This document shows, in pieces, positions 36,101-47,090 of a DNA stretch of 64,000 nt (positions are counted from its first letter, which is position 1; the number at the start of each line of letters is the position of its first letter). A program made the translations under genes and the position numbers. The notes under the pieces were generated by a model. That model ran no database searches. It was not told the origin of the DNA and saw only the letters and a program-made list of their open reading frames with translations. The stretch is from NCBI GenBank assembly GCA_019925095.2, contig CM034388.1, positions 6,904,501 through 6,968,500 on the forward strand, given 5' to 3'. The stretch comes from Dendrolimus kikuchii (Eukaryota > Arthropoda > Insecta > Lepidoptera > Lasiocampidae).

Positions 36101-39100
36101 TGGGCTTTTATTAATACTTGTTCTATAGTTTTTATATAAAGGTACTTCTACAAAAACTTACACCCATTTAGTTATTTAGGAAATATAAGAACAATGAATG
36201 TTCTTATAATCTAAAAATACATAATTAATACAAGTGTTAGTTAAGTTTTCACTAAAAAATAAGTTTTCCATATTTCAAATCTAACCATAATACTAGGAGA
36301 AATGATTAACAGTGACATACGGACAGGCATACGGATAGAGGAGTGACACCTTAAAAGTTTAGTTTTTTTAAACTATAATTTGTGGTCGTTGTTATATACT
36401 AATTTGTCTCTAATCTGATTTATCAGAATATCACAGTTCTTCTTCGGACACCGAATCTGATGTATCAACTTTGGACGACACGAATGTAGATCAAGATGTA
36501 TATAGGATGGGAGGGAAATTATGTGTTGCTAATTTGGCAAGGTAATGTATTTTCCTTCTTTTCTGTCTTGTGTATTTGATATGCGTTTATTGTTATACAA
36601 TATAGTATATTGTTTTATGTATATGTTATATATGTGTGTGTATATAATAGGTTGGGGAAAAAGTCTTCGCATATACTATGTATGAACTTGTAATAAGATC
36701 TCTTTGGCTATACCATTTGTATCTGGCTGGTTTTGGTATCATTAAAAAGTTTTAATTTTAAAGAAGACAATTCCAAATTCAAATTAGGACAATGTGTGAT
36801 TTTCATTTGTTTTTCTTAGTATTAAAATGAGTGAATCTAATGAAGAAATTCGATACATTTTAAAAATTTACTACAAAAAAGGTAAAAATGCAATACAAGC
36901 CGCGAAAAAAAATTGTGATGTTTATGGACCTAATGCAGTATCTGTGAGAGTAGCGCAAATTTGGTTTAAGCGTTTTCAATCCGGAAATTTTGATATCAAA
37001 GATGCACGTCGCTCTGGTCGCCCTGTTACGGACAAAATTGATGCCATTTTTGAAAAAGTGGAGCAAGATCGGCATATTAGTAGTTACGATGTAGCTGGAG
37101 AACTGGGAATTGACCACAAAACAGTTTTGGCGCATTTGAAAAAAGCTGGGTACACAAAAAAGCTCGATATTTGGGTGCCTCATGAGCTCACGAAAGAAAC
37201 CTAATGAACCGTGTATTCACTTGTGATTCTTTATTATGACGTAATGAAACCGAACCTTGTTGAAGAAGCTGATAACTGGTGATGAAAAGTGGATCACGTA
37301 CGACAAGAACGTGCGAAAAAGATCGTGGTCAAAGGCCGGTCAGGCTTCACAGACTGTGGCGAAACCCGGGTTAACTCGCAACTAGGTGATGCTGTGTATA
37401 TGGTGGGATTGGAAGGGCATTATTCATTATGTGCTGTTACCGCCAGGTAGGACCATCGATTCTGAACTGTACTGCGAACAACTGATGAGATTAAAGCAAA
37501 AAGTTGAGAGAAAGCGGCCGGAATTAATCAACAGAAGGAGTGTGGTTTTTCACCACGATAACACTAGACCTCACACATATTTAGCCACTCAGCAAAAATT
37601 ACGAGAGTTTGGCTGGGAGGTGTTAATGCATCCGCCGTATAGTCCTGACCTTGCACCTTCAGATTTTACCTGTTCGGTCTGTGCAGAATTTCTTAGGCAG
37701 TGTCAGTTTAACATCACGAGAGGACTGCCAAAACCACTTGTCGCAGTTTTTTGATCAGAAGCCCCAAAATTTTTATAGCAATGGGATCACGTCCCTACCT
37801 ACAAGATGGCAAAAATTTATCCAAAAAATAGCACCTACATTCTTTAGTCAAATGTAAATAAACTTTATAAAAAAACCTTTTGAATTTTTATATAAAATGC
37901 GAAGAAACTTTTTCCCCAACCTAATATATATTATCAATTTAAAAGATTACAAAGGCATTTTCACAAAAACAGATCCCTTATGAAATTATCATATCTGCCC
38001 ATCTGTGTGTCTGTCAGTTGGCTATTTTTCTACATTAAATTATTTATGGACTTACGCTAGATTCCTTATCCTACTATTTACTAATTTGCCTTACCATTGG
38101 TACAAAGAGATTACTGGTATTAGGTATGGAATTTCTCAAATTGTAACTAGTATTAGTAAATAAACAGGCAGTAAAATATAGAAACCCGACATTAATGATT
38201 TAGGCTGGTGTGCATGGACATTTAACTGATGGTTAACATAAAATAATTGCTTAAAGTATATGACTAAACAGCGATTATTTTATTTTAACTGTTGCTTAAA
38301 TGTCCATGCACCCCAGACTTAGTTTGTTGAACAATGTTTACAATTCAAATTAGGCATTGTGATAATAATATAGTTACGTCTTGCCGTAGTCGTGTTATTT
38401 TGTTATTGCATGAGTTCAGCAGACAGGCAGATGGCCCACCTCATGGACCTCATTACCATCGCCTATGGAGCAACACCAAAGGTGTTACAAATACGCTGCC
38501 ACTCTCTTAAGGGAGACTGGAACCTGGCCACTAACGCCAGAACATAACTCAAGGTTGTTATGGCGGTATACTTTAGATTTGCGCATTTATAGCACCTTTG
38601 GTGTTGCAAATGTCTATAGGCGATGGTAACCGCTTTCCATCAAGTGGGCCGTCTGTCTGTCTGCTGAGCTCCTGCAATAAAAAAATTTGAAAAAACCAGG
38701 GCTGGTAGCCATCCAGACGGGCAAATACTCTACACCGGCCTATATAATATAGTTTTATATATATATATTTTATTTGTCATTAGATGTCGCCCCCGTGTGT
38801 TGTCAACACGATCCAACATGTACCTATGGAATGTTCTTACTGTTGCTGTTTTTTATACTTTACCTGTCATTCAACTCGTGGTTACCTATCAAAGGGTAAG
38901 TATATCATTGAAGAATATATGACGAATGACAAACGCCTAGTAAAAATGTAACTGTCATAAAACCAAATTCCTTTATATAACTAAATAGCGCCACATGTTA
39001 TTCTTCTACTTCTGTTTAAATTTGTCTCTTGATTGGCTTTTATTTAGGTATCTAGCCAGTGCCAAGTATTCATGAGCATTCAAATTTTGGGATAATCTTC

Positions 39101-42100
39101 AAGCAAAAGCCTCAGTCAATTGTAGGTCGTTGACTGACGCTAAACAGATGAATTCTTTTTTTTTTTTTTTTTAACAGATGAGTATTAAACCTGAAGTGAT
39201 TTTCTTCCGAAATGATTAAATGTAAATCTAATATAAAATTGAAAATAAACGTATTCGGGCGTCCAATTTAATGAAATAAGAGATTGATTGGGAGGTCTAG
39301 GGCGCGTTCCTCTCGTACCTCACAACGCCCAAAATGCTCCTTCAGCCGTTCCACATAGCAACCACGGTCGTTATGGACGTGGCGAAAACGTCACTAATGA
39401 CGTCATAATTTTTGATCACTCAGCGCTCACAACGACCCGTGTCAAGAGCTGGGTCAAAGTGGACGTTGACCACAGAGCATTAATTCTCTATCAATATGTT
39501 GAAGAAGGCGCGACTTTGAAATCAACCAATGACATTTGTGTATTTGGTAGTTAATCAACGCTCCATAACCCGTTACATTTGAGTTTATGATTTTAACAAG
39601 TGAAAACAAGTGGAACGGGAAAAATCGCAGTCGTAAGGGTGGCCGTTGTGAACCTCATGTGGAACGTAGCTTTAGTTGAAATTTTCTATACAAATAAGAA
39701 CGGAGGCCGGGAAGACTGTCGAGGCAAGTGTGTTACGAGTTAAGTTTTTTACTTGGCGATTGTCATTCCTTAGTATTGTTCTGTAATCCATGGTATTAAT
39801 AAATCAAAATCGCATTACAGATGCTCAACCAATCTGGTAATCAGGACTTGTGCTATTTTAACTTCCTCTGTGCACATCCCCTTATGGTTTTGTCGGATTT
39901 CAATCATGTATACTCGAATCTCGGCTACGTGTTGCTCGGGGTACTATTCCTGTTCCAAGTGTGGCGACGTCACGCTGCGCACAGGGCGAAAAGCGCCGCT
40001 CAGGTTAGTGTGGTATTGTTGGTGACTGTTGTGATGTGTTGATTATTTTTGTGGTTTGTTGACGATTTTTGTGGTGTGTTGACGATTATTGTGATCTATT
40101 AGTGACCATTATGGTGTTCCGTGTGTGACCACTATGGTGTGTAGTATCGCGCGTAAAACCGTTAAAACGTAGTTTTATTACATTATGGTGTTGTTGATGA
40201 TTGTTGTGATGCATTGATGGCTGTTGTGGTCTTATTGATGATTTTAGTGGTATGTTGATGACATTTTTTGGTGTGACAAAGGCTTTTTTGGTGGGTAATG
40301 ATGTTATTTATTTATAAATATATTTTCAGAAAGAGCTCGGCATTCCGCAGCATTTCGGTTTGCTTTACGCAATGGGCATAGCATTGGTTAGTGAAGGGAT
40401 GCTCTCGGCTGCCTACCACGTATGTCCTAACAGTATGAACGTTGTTCACTAAATCAGCTAATAATATTATTTAAGTTTGCATGGAATAGAGAGTGCTTTA
40501 TAACTAATTAATATCTTATTAAAGGCTTTTTTGGTGGGTAATGATGTTATTTATTTATAAATATATTTTCAGAAAGAGCTCGGCATTCCGCAGCATTTCG
40601 GTTTGCTTTACGCAATGGGCATAGCATTGGTTAGTGAAGGGATGCTCTCGGCTGCCTACCACGTATGTCCTAACAGTATGAACTTTCAGTTTGGTGAGTT
40701 TGTTTAAATTATATTTACATTCTGACTTATTATTTCTTCTTAAATGTTTATTCATTAATTCACTGTGGTTCACAAAAAAATATTTATAAACTCGTTTACG
40801 TGAGAGCCTTTATTTATATTTCAGACACGTCCTTTATGTATGTGACGTCAGTATTATGTATGGTGAAGATATACCAATCGCGCCATCCGGACATAAATGC
40901 GCGTGCTCACGCCACTTTCGGCGTTCTAGCTCTAATCATATTCATCGGTGAGTTTTGATGTTTTTTACTCATCGTTATAATTTTTACTCATCACATTTGG
41001 GTATGTTCTCATCTTGTTGTATATTGGTGAATCTTGATGTAATTACTGTTTTTAATGATGCGAGTAATTAAATAGACACTTTATATTATTTTTTTTCAGG
41101 TTCAGAAAAAATTAGCAACAACTTTTCTGCATAAGCAAGGGTTATGCTTGATCATAGGATTTTATGACTTATCCACTGCAATTTACATGAAAACTTTATG
41201 TATAGAAAAAACCAAATGCTAGCCTGCAGAAAAAAGAAAAAGATAAAACTGAACATTTCTGAAAAGATTATATAATATGTCCTAAATTATTATTAATAAG
41301 TGTTTAAGTAAATAAACAAGTTTAACTGCTAAAAGTTATTTATTATTTCATCTTGCAAAACAATAAGTCAAAAGATATATTTTATTAATCAATTCATATA
41401 AATATAGGGCACATACAAATTTATAACTCACAATAGTTTGCTTTCAGTATAGAAACCATCTTATTCTTATAACTCGTAATGTGAACTCTTAAGACATCAG
41501 TCAAAGTAAAGCTAAAATATTTTTGGAGGAATTTAAATATTCATTAGATTTATGTATACATAAAAATAAGTTATTTAAAATAGCCATCCTTGTTTTCAAT
41601 TAATTAAGCTTTAAAGATATAGGCCATTCTTCTATGGTGGTACTAATCTTTTCAATCAGTTTCCATTTATTGATTTGGGCTCGCTTGAGATAAATACAGG
41701 TTCTGGTGAATTTTTGTATGCCATTAGCTTCAATGCAGTTCATAAAGAATACTCCAAAGAATTCAAGTCACAACACAAATTGGCTTGCAACCAAAGTTGG
41801 ATTGAATTAGCTTCATGGGAGGGTACAGAGTCCTGTTGGAAAATCCACTGCTATCCAGCGAATAAAGTAACACTTAATGCTTAAATCATTGTTTCCAATA
41901 TGTGATTTTGGACGTCCTTATAACTTCTGGCGCAAGGTGTATTGTTTTGCTAGTTAAATTTTCTTCCACCGTGATGATCTTCTCATCAGTAAACCGGTTA
42001 TTTTTTGGAACGTATCTCTTGAAAAGATTTCGACATCGTTCCAATCGCCATTTACGAAGACGCTCGTTTATATAATGCACTTTTCTTTGACTTTTAGTTA

Positions 42101-45100
42101 GAGATCATATGTAAGTATTCTCTTTACAGATATTTAAGAAATATTGGTCTGAAGAGATAATATATACATAATTTTATTCTGGAGTACGTCGAATAAAATG
42201 TTTGTTTATGTTGATGTTGTATGACATAACAATGACATAAAAAGGAAAATGTCGGCCCTGTTGTATTTTGAAACTGAATGGCTGCGGTATTCATATGCAT
42301 TTCACCAGACGTAAATGACGTCATAGGATTTAGTAAGGTCAAATAAAGGTCAAACGCATTTCTTTCAAAATACAAGGGGATTGTACGTTTTTTGGAATTT
42401 TAACTAGACAGAAATGATTAGGAACACTATTCCTCGAAATGGTTTTTTATAAAGCTAAATTGAAAAAAAGTGAACAATCCCCATTATAACTAGGTGTAAT
42501 GTAAAAACATGAAACTTTTATTGTTTTAATAATATTATTTTCATCATATACATACTAAAGAAACTACAATAATTATAAACTAAAATATAAACTATAGACT
42601 ATGCAATATAAAAACTAAAACTAAATAAAAAAGAGGAAAATATCTAAAGATAATTTATTGGTACATGAAATTTAAATATTTATTATTCTGTAGCTGTGGT
42701 AGCTAGTGGTCTGTGTTGGTTCACCTAGTTCACTGAGACACAGAGGTCCCGGGGATCAATTTTTGACAATTTATTCCGTAAACAAAGTTTCCGTTGTGTA
42801 TTATGGTCTGGGTGTCTATGATCAATTCCAGAGCCATCTGTTGTGTATCACATATAAAACAAGCGTAACTTGCCTAACTTGGGGATATACTTCTACAGTG
42901 CCTGTTTGTCTATCGATTTATTATTATTGTGGAGATTGAAGCCGAAACATTTTTTTCAGGTCTGGTTGGCGTTTTGAATGCTAATTTTTACTTTTGGATA
43001 GCGTTTACTGCCCTCCATCTTATTACATGTCTAATAATGACCTTCCAGATATATTATATGGGCAGGTTTAGACTTGGTGAGTTATATATATGCTTTTATT
43101 ATTATTATTATAAATGAGAAAGTTTGTTTTGATAGATGTTTGTTACTCTTTAACATAAAACCTATTGAACAGATTTTAATGAAACCTATGAAGATATCGT
43201 TCAAATTGACTTAAGTATGACTATACTTGTTAATTCTGCGTACGAAGTCGCTGGCATGGATAGTTAAAAGTAATACAATAAACTAAGAATACGCCAGTAA
43301 ACCTCGCAATACTGAATCATTCCAAATATTATTCATTAGCTTAAATCTTTTTTTAATATGAAGTATTTTCTCATGTTCCGATGATGCTCGCTCATCCAGA
43401 CGGTGGCGTCGTGTATCGGGCGATGAGAGAGCTCATCTCGCGCCCTCTGGTGGCGATTACGCCGACCTACTGCGGGCGATGTGTACTTCTCATCATCGCC
43501 AATTTGTCCAACTGGGCCATCGCGGCATATGGGTGAGTAAAATTAAATTGTATAAATGTTATAAAATGTGAAAAATACATGTAAATTATTATATTGATGG
43601 CTGGATTTTTCCCATCCAGGGTGTCTCAGCACAGCCGTGACTTCGCATCGCATCTCCTTTTGGTTCTAATGAGTAACCTATTTCTCTACACATTATTCTA
43701 TATAGTCATGAAATTACTACATAGAGAGTCTATTCGATGGTATAGGTATGTATTGTTAAATAATTTCTTTTTAGGGTAATAAAATAAATAATACCAGCCC
43801 ATAAACGTTCCACAGTATATCCGCCACGCTTGTCTAAGGCGGCTTGGCGGATTTCACTCATCGGTTATCTCGATGTGCAGGTTTCATCACTGTGTTTTCC
43901 TTCACCGACGTTAGCACGTGGTAATTGCAACAATATGCACAATAGGTCAGAAAACTGCTTAAGTGGTGCATGCTTCCGGGCTAGGATTCGAACCCGCGCC
44001 CTTTTACCTTGGGACGCGTGCCCTAGCCATTACGCTGCCGCGTCTTTTTTAGGGTCACCTTAACCAAATAGCAAAAAGGCTGTTTATATCACAGACATGG
44101 AGACATGTTACTCAAAAACTGTTGAATATAATTTGCTGAAATTGGAAAGAAAGATACTTTATTTATGCCACTGTACAAATATTGTGTCGCTCTCTAACTT
44201 TTAGGTACCTTATGATAAGGAATATTCTCAAAGGAATAAAAGGTTGTAGCTTAAAAATTAGTTTCAATGAGAATTAGATTGAACAAAATCTTTTAAGGAC
44301 AGACGAGCGTGCATGACAAGAGTTATGAATGTCAAGGAAGCAAGTGAGGTGTGTAAGAATAAGCCTAAATGGCGCTCTGTTGTTCGTGCTTACCCCGCAA
44401 GGGAACTGGCGTGAAGTTATGTATGTATGTATGTAAAATCTTTTGAGTTCTTGAAAAATTAGGAGGCCCGAGCGCCAGCAGTGGGATGTTATTGTAAGAT
44501 ACGTTAATTTTTTTTAAATGGATTGTTTTAGTTTAAGTGATTTTTATGGTTCTATAGCCAAATAATGAAAACAATGGATCTTCATCGCCTCTACAAAACC
44601 CTTGAGTTTGGTATTTATTTTTACAGTTGGGTGTTCATAGTACTGACATATGCAAACTGGTTTGGATCAAGTTACTTCTATTTGGATCAAAGCACTAACT
44701 GGGCTGTAAGTAACTCTACTTAATTATATGTACGAAAAATTTACTTCCTGTGTCACAGATGACGTTGTTTTGTTTTCAGTAAATCATTTATATTTTTGCT
44801 ATTTTTCTTCTATGCTTAAATATTTGCAAACAATCTGTGTTTTACTATCTTTTGTATTGCGTTATAACAAAATAAAGTTTTTTTTTTGAAGTGATATCTT
44901 CTTACGGGAAGGTAAACCTCTTCGTTACGTTACGCGTTACGACGCCAGTCTGGCTTCCCTTTCTCTCACGTTAGATTCTTTTTTTTATAGATTGTTACTT
45001 TATTTTTTTTGCATATTTTATAGTTTAAATTTTAATTGTTCACTATTTATAGAGATCGTATAAAATTAACATTTGTTTATGACATTTGTACTGTTTCAGC

Positions 45101-45276
45101 TGACCCCGGCCCAGTCTCGCCAGAACAACCGACAGTGTTCGTTACTTCAGTTGTATGATTCGCACGATGTTTGGCACTTTTTGTCATCGACCGCCATGTT
45201 TTTCTCGTTCAACATGTATTTGACCATAGACGATAATTTATCTAGCAAAAGGCGGGAAGATATTATGGTTTTCTAA
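21163..45276 (+). CDS. SID-1 / SIDT-family multipass membrane protein (20 exons)
   Basis: SID-1 family proteins are multipass membrane proteins linked to double-stranded RNA uptake (nematode SID-1) and lysosomal or lipid functions (SIDT1/2). Exons: 21163-21266, 24507-24576, 25831-25927, 26558-26680, 28414-28649, 30606-30761, 31686-31769, 32689-32867, 34549-34706, 35254-35391, 36427-36541, 38784-38895, 39821-40003, 40573-40693, 40825-40947, 42960-43076, 43400-43532, 43620-43745, 44627-44705, 45100-45276. All junctions keep phase and end in TAA after 876 codons. A signal peptide (1-20) precedes an extracellular region to about 360 with many NxS/T sites and VFSWQLP, SRTLCP and CPVFD motifs. The first membrane segment is near 362-385, then a Ser/Arg/acidic cytosolic loop (about 390-485), then repeated hydrophobic segments. 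Conserved CREST-type residues are visible: CAHP His543, DFNHVYSN around 550-557, and SHDVWH with His840 and His844. The start has a good AAAATGG context. It is surely this family; which insect paralogue is not clear. Confidence 0.95.
23295..23390. repeat. 44-bp arm hairpin
   Basis: Left arm 23295-23338 and right arm 23347-23390 are inverted copies with one mismatch, around an 8-base loop. A second hairpin of 15-bp perfect arms follows at 23407-23442. In SID-1 intron 1. Both arms are AT-only apart from a few bases. Confidence 0.93.
23565..23735 (+). repeat. Minisatellite of about 9 bp (TTTTGGTCA)n
   Basis: Degenerate tandem array of TTTTGGTCA, TTTTGGACA and TTTTGAACA units. It resembles the array in Wee1 and, like it, lies near a family D fragment (23890-24050). 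In SID-1 intron 1. Confidence 0.85.
27885..27995 (+). repeat. Repeat family J with short hairpin
   Basis: Contains TGTACATCATTACAGAAAA and GGGCGGTCTTATCGCT-AAAAAGCGATCTCTTCC. Related copies at 35035-35250 (just upstream of SID-1 exon 10) and 51370-51480. Confidence 0.7.
28895..29010 (+). repeat. Dispersed repeat shared with 44885-44975
   Basis: Shares GAAGTGATA-CTTCTTA-GGGAAGGTAAACC and CTTCGTTACG with 44885-44975. Inside the long inverted-repeat element. No function visible. Confidence 0.6.
29145..29985 (-). mobile_element. 5'-truncated Penelope-like element with inverted tail copies
   Basis: About 840 bp carrying a GIY-YIG endonuclease fragment. A tail of about 70 bp (ending TTAAAACGTAGTTTTATT) sits at the left end in the coding orientation and again at the right end in reverse. 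Such inverted tail joins are known for Penelope-like elements. The same tail occurs alone at about 40145-40183. Confidence 0.75.
29502..29910 (-). pseudogene. GIY-YIG endonuclease C-terminal fragment of Penelope-like element
   Basis: Read on the minus strand, the fragment begins with [20 protein letters not shown], where GVY and CIG stand for the GIY and YIG of this nuclease fold, followed by the conserved Arg of RVKEH and a typical HTLDKPNH and Ile-rich [11 protein letters not shown] segment. In Penelope-like elements this domain follows the reverse transcriptase, which is absent here. The fragment stays open to a stop at 29502, so the truncation is the only visible damage. It is not an independent gene. 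Confidence 0.82.
30050..30149 (-). mobile_element. Non-LTR retrotransposon 3' end (short)
   Basis: Reversed copy of the family with (TGTA)n tail and the sequence for the [11 protein letters not shown] end. It begins with seven or more CATA units at the left and stops after about 85 bp. Confidence 0.85.
32083..32312 (-). mobile_element. SINE-like family B (reversed)
   Basis: Starts TTTATTGCAGGAGTTCAGC and runs through the reversed blocks to GCTCTACCACCTGG. In SID-1 intron 7. Confidence 0.72.
33268..33678 (+). mobile_element. MITE family A copy
   Basis: Same order of blocks as 39299-39671, ends AGGCTATGTTCCAC and GTGGAACGCGGCC. In SID-1 intron 8. Confidence 0.8.
35826..36110 (+). mobile_element. 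tRNA-derived SINE
   Basis: The left end has an A-box-like TGGTAGCATAATGGCTAGCG and a B box GGTTCGATCC at 35877-35886, the internal RNA polymerase III promoter of a tRNA gene. A 200-bp body follows, ending CCTTTATGGGCTTTTA. It sits in SID-1 intron 10. It is not a working tRNA gene since no full cloverleaf follows. Confidence 0.85.
36650..37921 (+). mobile_element. Mariner transposon, full length, inactive
   Basis: A 1272-bp element in SID-1 intron 11 with inverted ends (GGTTGGGGAAAAAGT at left, its complement at right) flanked by a TA at each side, as mariner insertion produces. The coding part is broken; see the transposase entry. The size matches the usual 1.3 kb. Confidence 0.95.
36827..37857 (+). 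pseudogene. Mariner transposase, frameshifted
   Basis: The N-terminal DNA-binding helix-turn-helix part is open from 36827 to 37204 and then stops. The catalytic part follows in other frames: [10 protein letters not shown] near 37280-37310 (first Asp), [10 protein letters not shown] near 37400, VFHHDN near 37550 (second Asp), and [12 protein letters not shown] near 37630 (third Asp). The last two Asp are separated by 34 residues, giving the DD34D signature of mariner. A further frameshift after PSDF moves the C-terminus to the frame ending at 37857. At least two frameshifts and an in-frame stop make this copy dead. Confidence 0.93.
38395..38745. mobile_element. SINE-like family B, rearranged inverted copy
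   Basis: A reversed copy (38395-38575) is interrupted by a forward piece (about 38590-38700, AGCACCTTTGGTGTTGCAAA ... GCTGAGCTCCTGCAATAA) and then resumes reversed (CAGGGCTGGTAGCCATCC) to about 38745. Total 350 bp, in SID-1 intron 11. Confidence 0.72.
39299..39671 (+). mobile_element. MITE family A, best complete copy
   Basis: 373 bp with imperfect inverted ends of about 30 bp: AGGGCGCGTTCC at left and the complement of AGCTACGTTCC at right, each followed by TCACAACG. No coding capacity; the open frame through it is an accident. In SID-1 intron 12. Five more copies are in the window. Confidence 0.82.
40013..40277 (+). repeat. Degenerate minisatellite of about 20-24 bp
   Basis: Repeats of the form GTGTTGACGATTNTTGTG run through SID-1 intron 13 and are interrupted at about 40145-40183 by a Penelope-like tail fragment (AAAACCGTTAAAACGTAG). 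Confidence 0.75.
40278..40440 (+). repeat. 163-bp direct repeat, first copy (partner 40521-40683)
   Basis: Bases 40278-40440 and 40521-40683 are identical as read by eye, offset by 243 bp. The repeat covers the end of intron 13 with its acceptor and most of exon 14. Full identity suggests a recent event or an assembly error. Confidence 0.95.
40330..40452 (+). pseudogene. Duplicate copy of SID-1 exon 14 lacking the normal donor
   Basis: This repeats the first 111 bases of exon 14 (40573-40693) and its acceptor exactly. The match stops after the codons for SMN. The next codons are GTT GTT CAC TAA, so inclusion to this point would end the protein at 40452. The true donor (TTTG|GTGAGT) is absent. 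A GTATGT inside the exon (40420) could serve as a donor; using it would fuse 30 codons in frame to the second copy. Confidence 0.85.
41590..42080 (-). pseudogene. Mariner/Tc1-like transposase relic
   Basis: On the minus strand, [13 protein letters not shown] (near 42000) resembles the first catalytic motif of mariner-type transposases. Further left come [10 protein letters not shown] (second Asp), DLNSLEYSL (matching PDLNPLDYSLW of the family) and a tail like NGN-LKRL. Frames shift and stops occur, so it is a fossil in SID-1 intron 15. I could not define its ends. Confidence 0.65.
43796..44046 (-). mobile_element. tRNA-derived SINE (reversed copy)
   Basis: Reversed copy of the 35826 SINE: begins AGCCCATAAACG, contains GGATTCGAACC (the B box reversed) near 43984, and ends in the reversed A-box region. 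In SID-1 intron 18. Confidence 0.85.
44299..44435 (+). mobile_element. Non-LTR retrotransposon 3' end (short)
   Basis: Plus-strand fragment of the same family starting near the [15 protein letters not shown] codons and ending in TATGTATGTATGTATGT, in SID-1 intron 18. Confidence 0.87.
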
Positions 45277-45497
45277 TTTGCTTTTACCTGGCTTATTTCC
45301 TGATAATATATGGTCGGGATGATATGTTCTTTTAGGGTTTTCTAGCTATTTTGGCAGAAACAAACTCATATAAAGTTGTGTCATGTCCGTCCCCTGATCT
45401 GTCTGCATGTCCACTGGGTCTGTGTGTGTATTTATAAATTTGACTGACTGTGTATTTTCTATGCTGCTACATAATAGTAACATTAAATCGTTATAAA

Positions 45498-45503
45498 AAT
45501 AAA
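45498..45503 (+). terminator. Candidate poly(A) signal of the SID-1 gene
   Basis: AATAAA about 220 bp after the stop codon at 45276. It is the first such hexamer I saw downstream; chance occurrence is possible. Confidence 0.35.
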
Positions 45504-46739
45504 TAATAGCGATGGCGCTATTATGTAAGCAATTTATGTATTGTCACATAGGTCTCTATAAACAATAACCATTTTTCTTTTAATCAACATGTGGCGAGAT
45601 ATGTGCTTCCAAAGCATGTAATTATGTGGTCAATGTAAAATACTTTTGAACATGGATTCGAACAAGGCCAGTGAAGTGGTTATTGAGATATGGATATTTG
45701 GCATTGATTCACATATTTTAAAGTTAACTGATAATAATTATTAGTTTTTACGTACGTTAGAATAGAAGTACGGTTAAAATTTGACATAAGCTGGCTGCAC
45801 ACAAGCAATGTCAAAATTCAACCGATGGTAATACAAGTGAATTAATAGTAAGATATAAGAACCGGCCATCTGTCAACTATCACAACACAAATCATATTAT
45901 TCTTGACAAAATTCATACTTTTTTTATTGGCTATGATTTATATATAAATGCAATGTAAGATTACTAAAAGTCAATATAGATAAGTCTGTAAATATTTTTA
46001 TATCGATGTAATGCACTAATTATTTATGTTTATTTATAGTAAGAAAGGAATAATGTATTAAAGCTTGTTTTATACTTTGTGAATTATGATGTATAAGTTT
46101 AAGATGCAGTTGGAAAAAATATGAAACAAGGTGCTAATGAACAAAATTAAAGTAATTGGTTGAGTTGTGTAAATTATTAATCGGTAAATAATTCATTTTA
46201 AAAGTTTTGCTAGGAAACTAAAAGGGCTGTGTGATTAAAACTACTATTGTAACGGATTAAAGCGCGATTTAATTTATTTACTAGGTTACGCTGGGAGCGA
46301 GCTATGACCTTCAGTAGTGCTGTTTTTGTCGTTTAATTTTTTTGTTTGGTAAATATCCTTAGTTTTTGCTACATGGAACCCCCATAATTCGTTTATGCGT
46401 TAACATATGTAAGTCATATAATTAGTTAAATCCGTTAGTCTAGTTTTAACTAAGTCCAAATGAAAAATAATAGTGAAAATTGGAACGTATTCATTTAACT
46501 TAGTTTTAGTATTTAGTAAGAACGCATTTACATTCTTAAGAGTTGCTCTAGCTTAAAAGAAAGACTTGCAGGGTTTTGTAGAATTTTTGCTTTAGGTATA
46601 TTAATTTGCGGTACAATGTTTAGCATGCTTTTTTTCACCGAAAATTAAAACTAAGATATAACTTTTATAAACATTTTTAATTAAACCTAACTGCGAAGAC
46701 AAGTCTCCGAGTAGATCGTCTTAAATACCATGATATATA

Positions 46740-47090
46740 TTATCGAGACATGGATATTGACAATGGGACTCGACTTGAGTTTATGTTCGGTGTTACCATT
46801 ATGAATGAAATCCGAAATGTGAACATCCATAAGAGAACCAATGTAATCGATATAGCTCGTAAAATTTGTAAGCTGAAATGGCACTGGAGCGGTAGTCTGT
46901 CGCAGGACTGCTGCTTGGAGCAGACGAATCTTGAATTGGATACCGCGTTTAACAAACATTTTGTAGGACGCTAATCGGCCCGAAGGACCAATGACCTTGG
47001 TATTCGTCGGCAGGGGCAAGATGAGAAAAGCGAAGGATTAGGATATGTGGCGCAAACTTGGAACAGCCTACGTCCAGCAGTGTAATGTAA
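46740..47090 (+). pseudogene. Non-LTR reverse transcriptase C-terminal relic
   Basis: Broken frames read RNVNIHKRTNVIDIARKI, then CKLKWHWSGSLS, and after a stop an RRTNDLG and YVAQTW stretch. These match the order of the tail of non-LTR reverse transcriptases (RRRTKVTDIA, KLKWQWAGH, RWTDDL, YVQQW). It is a different element from the (TGTA)n family. Heavily mutated, no function. Confidence 0.7.

Noticed and set aside
41101..41135. Possible exon after TTTTTTTTCAG at 41099
   Set aside because: Reads into stops and has no donor; exon 16 at 42960 fits in phase and sequence.
46687..47019. 110-residue minus-strand frame
   Set aside because: Overlaps a reverse transcriptase relic on plus; no motifs on minus.
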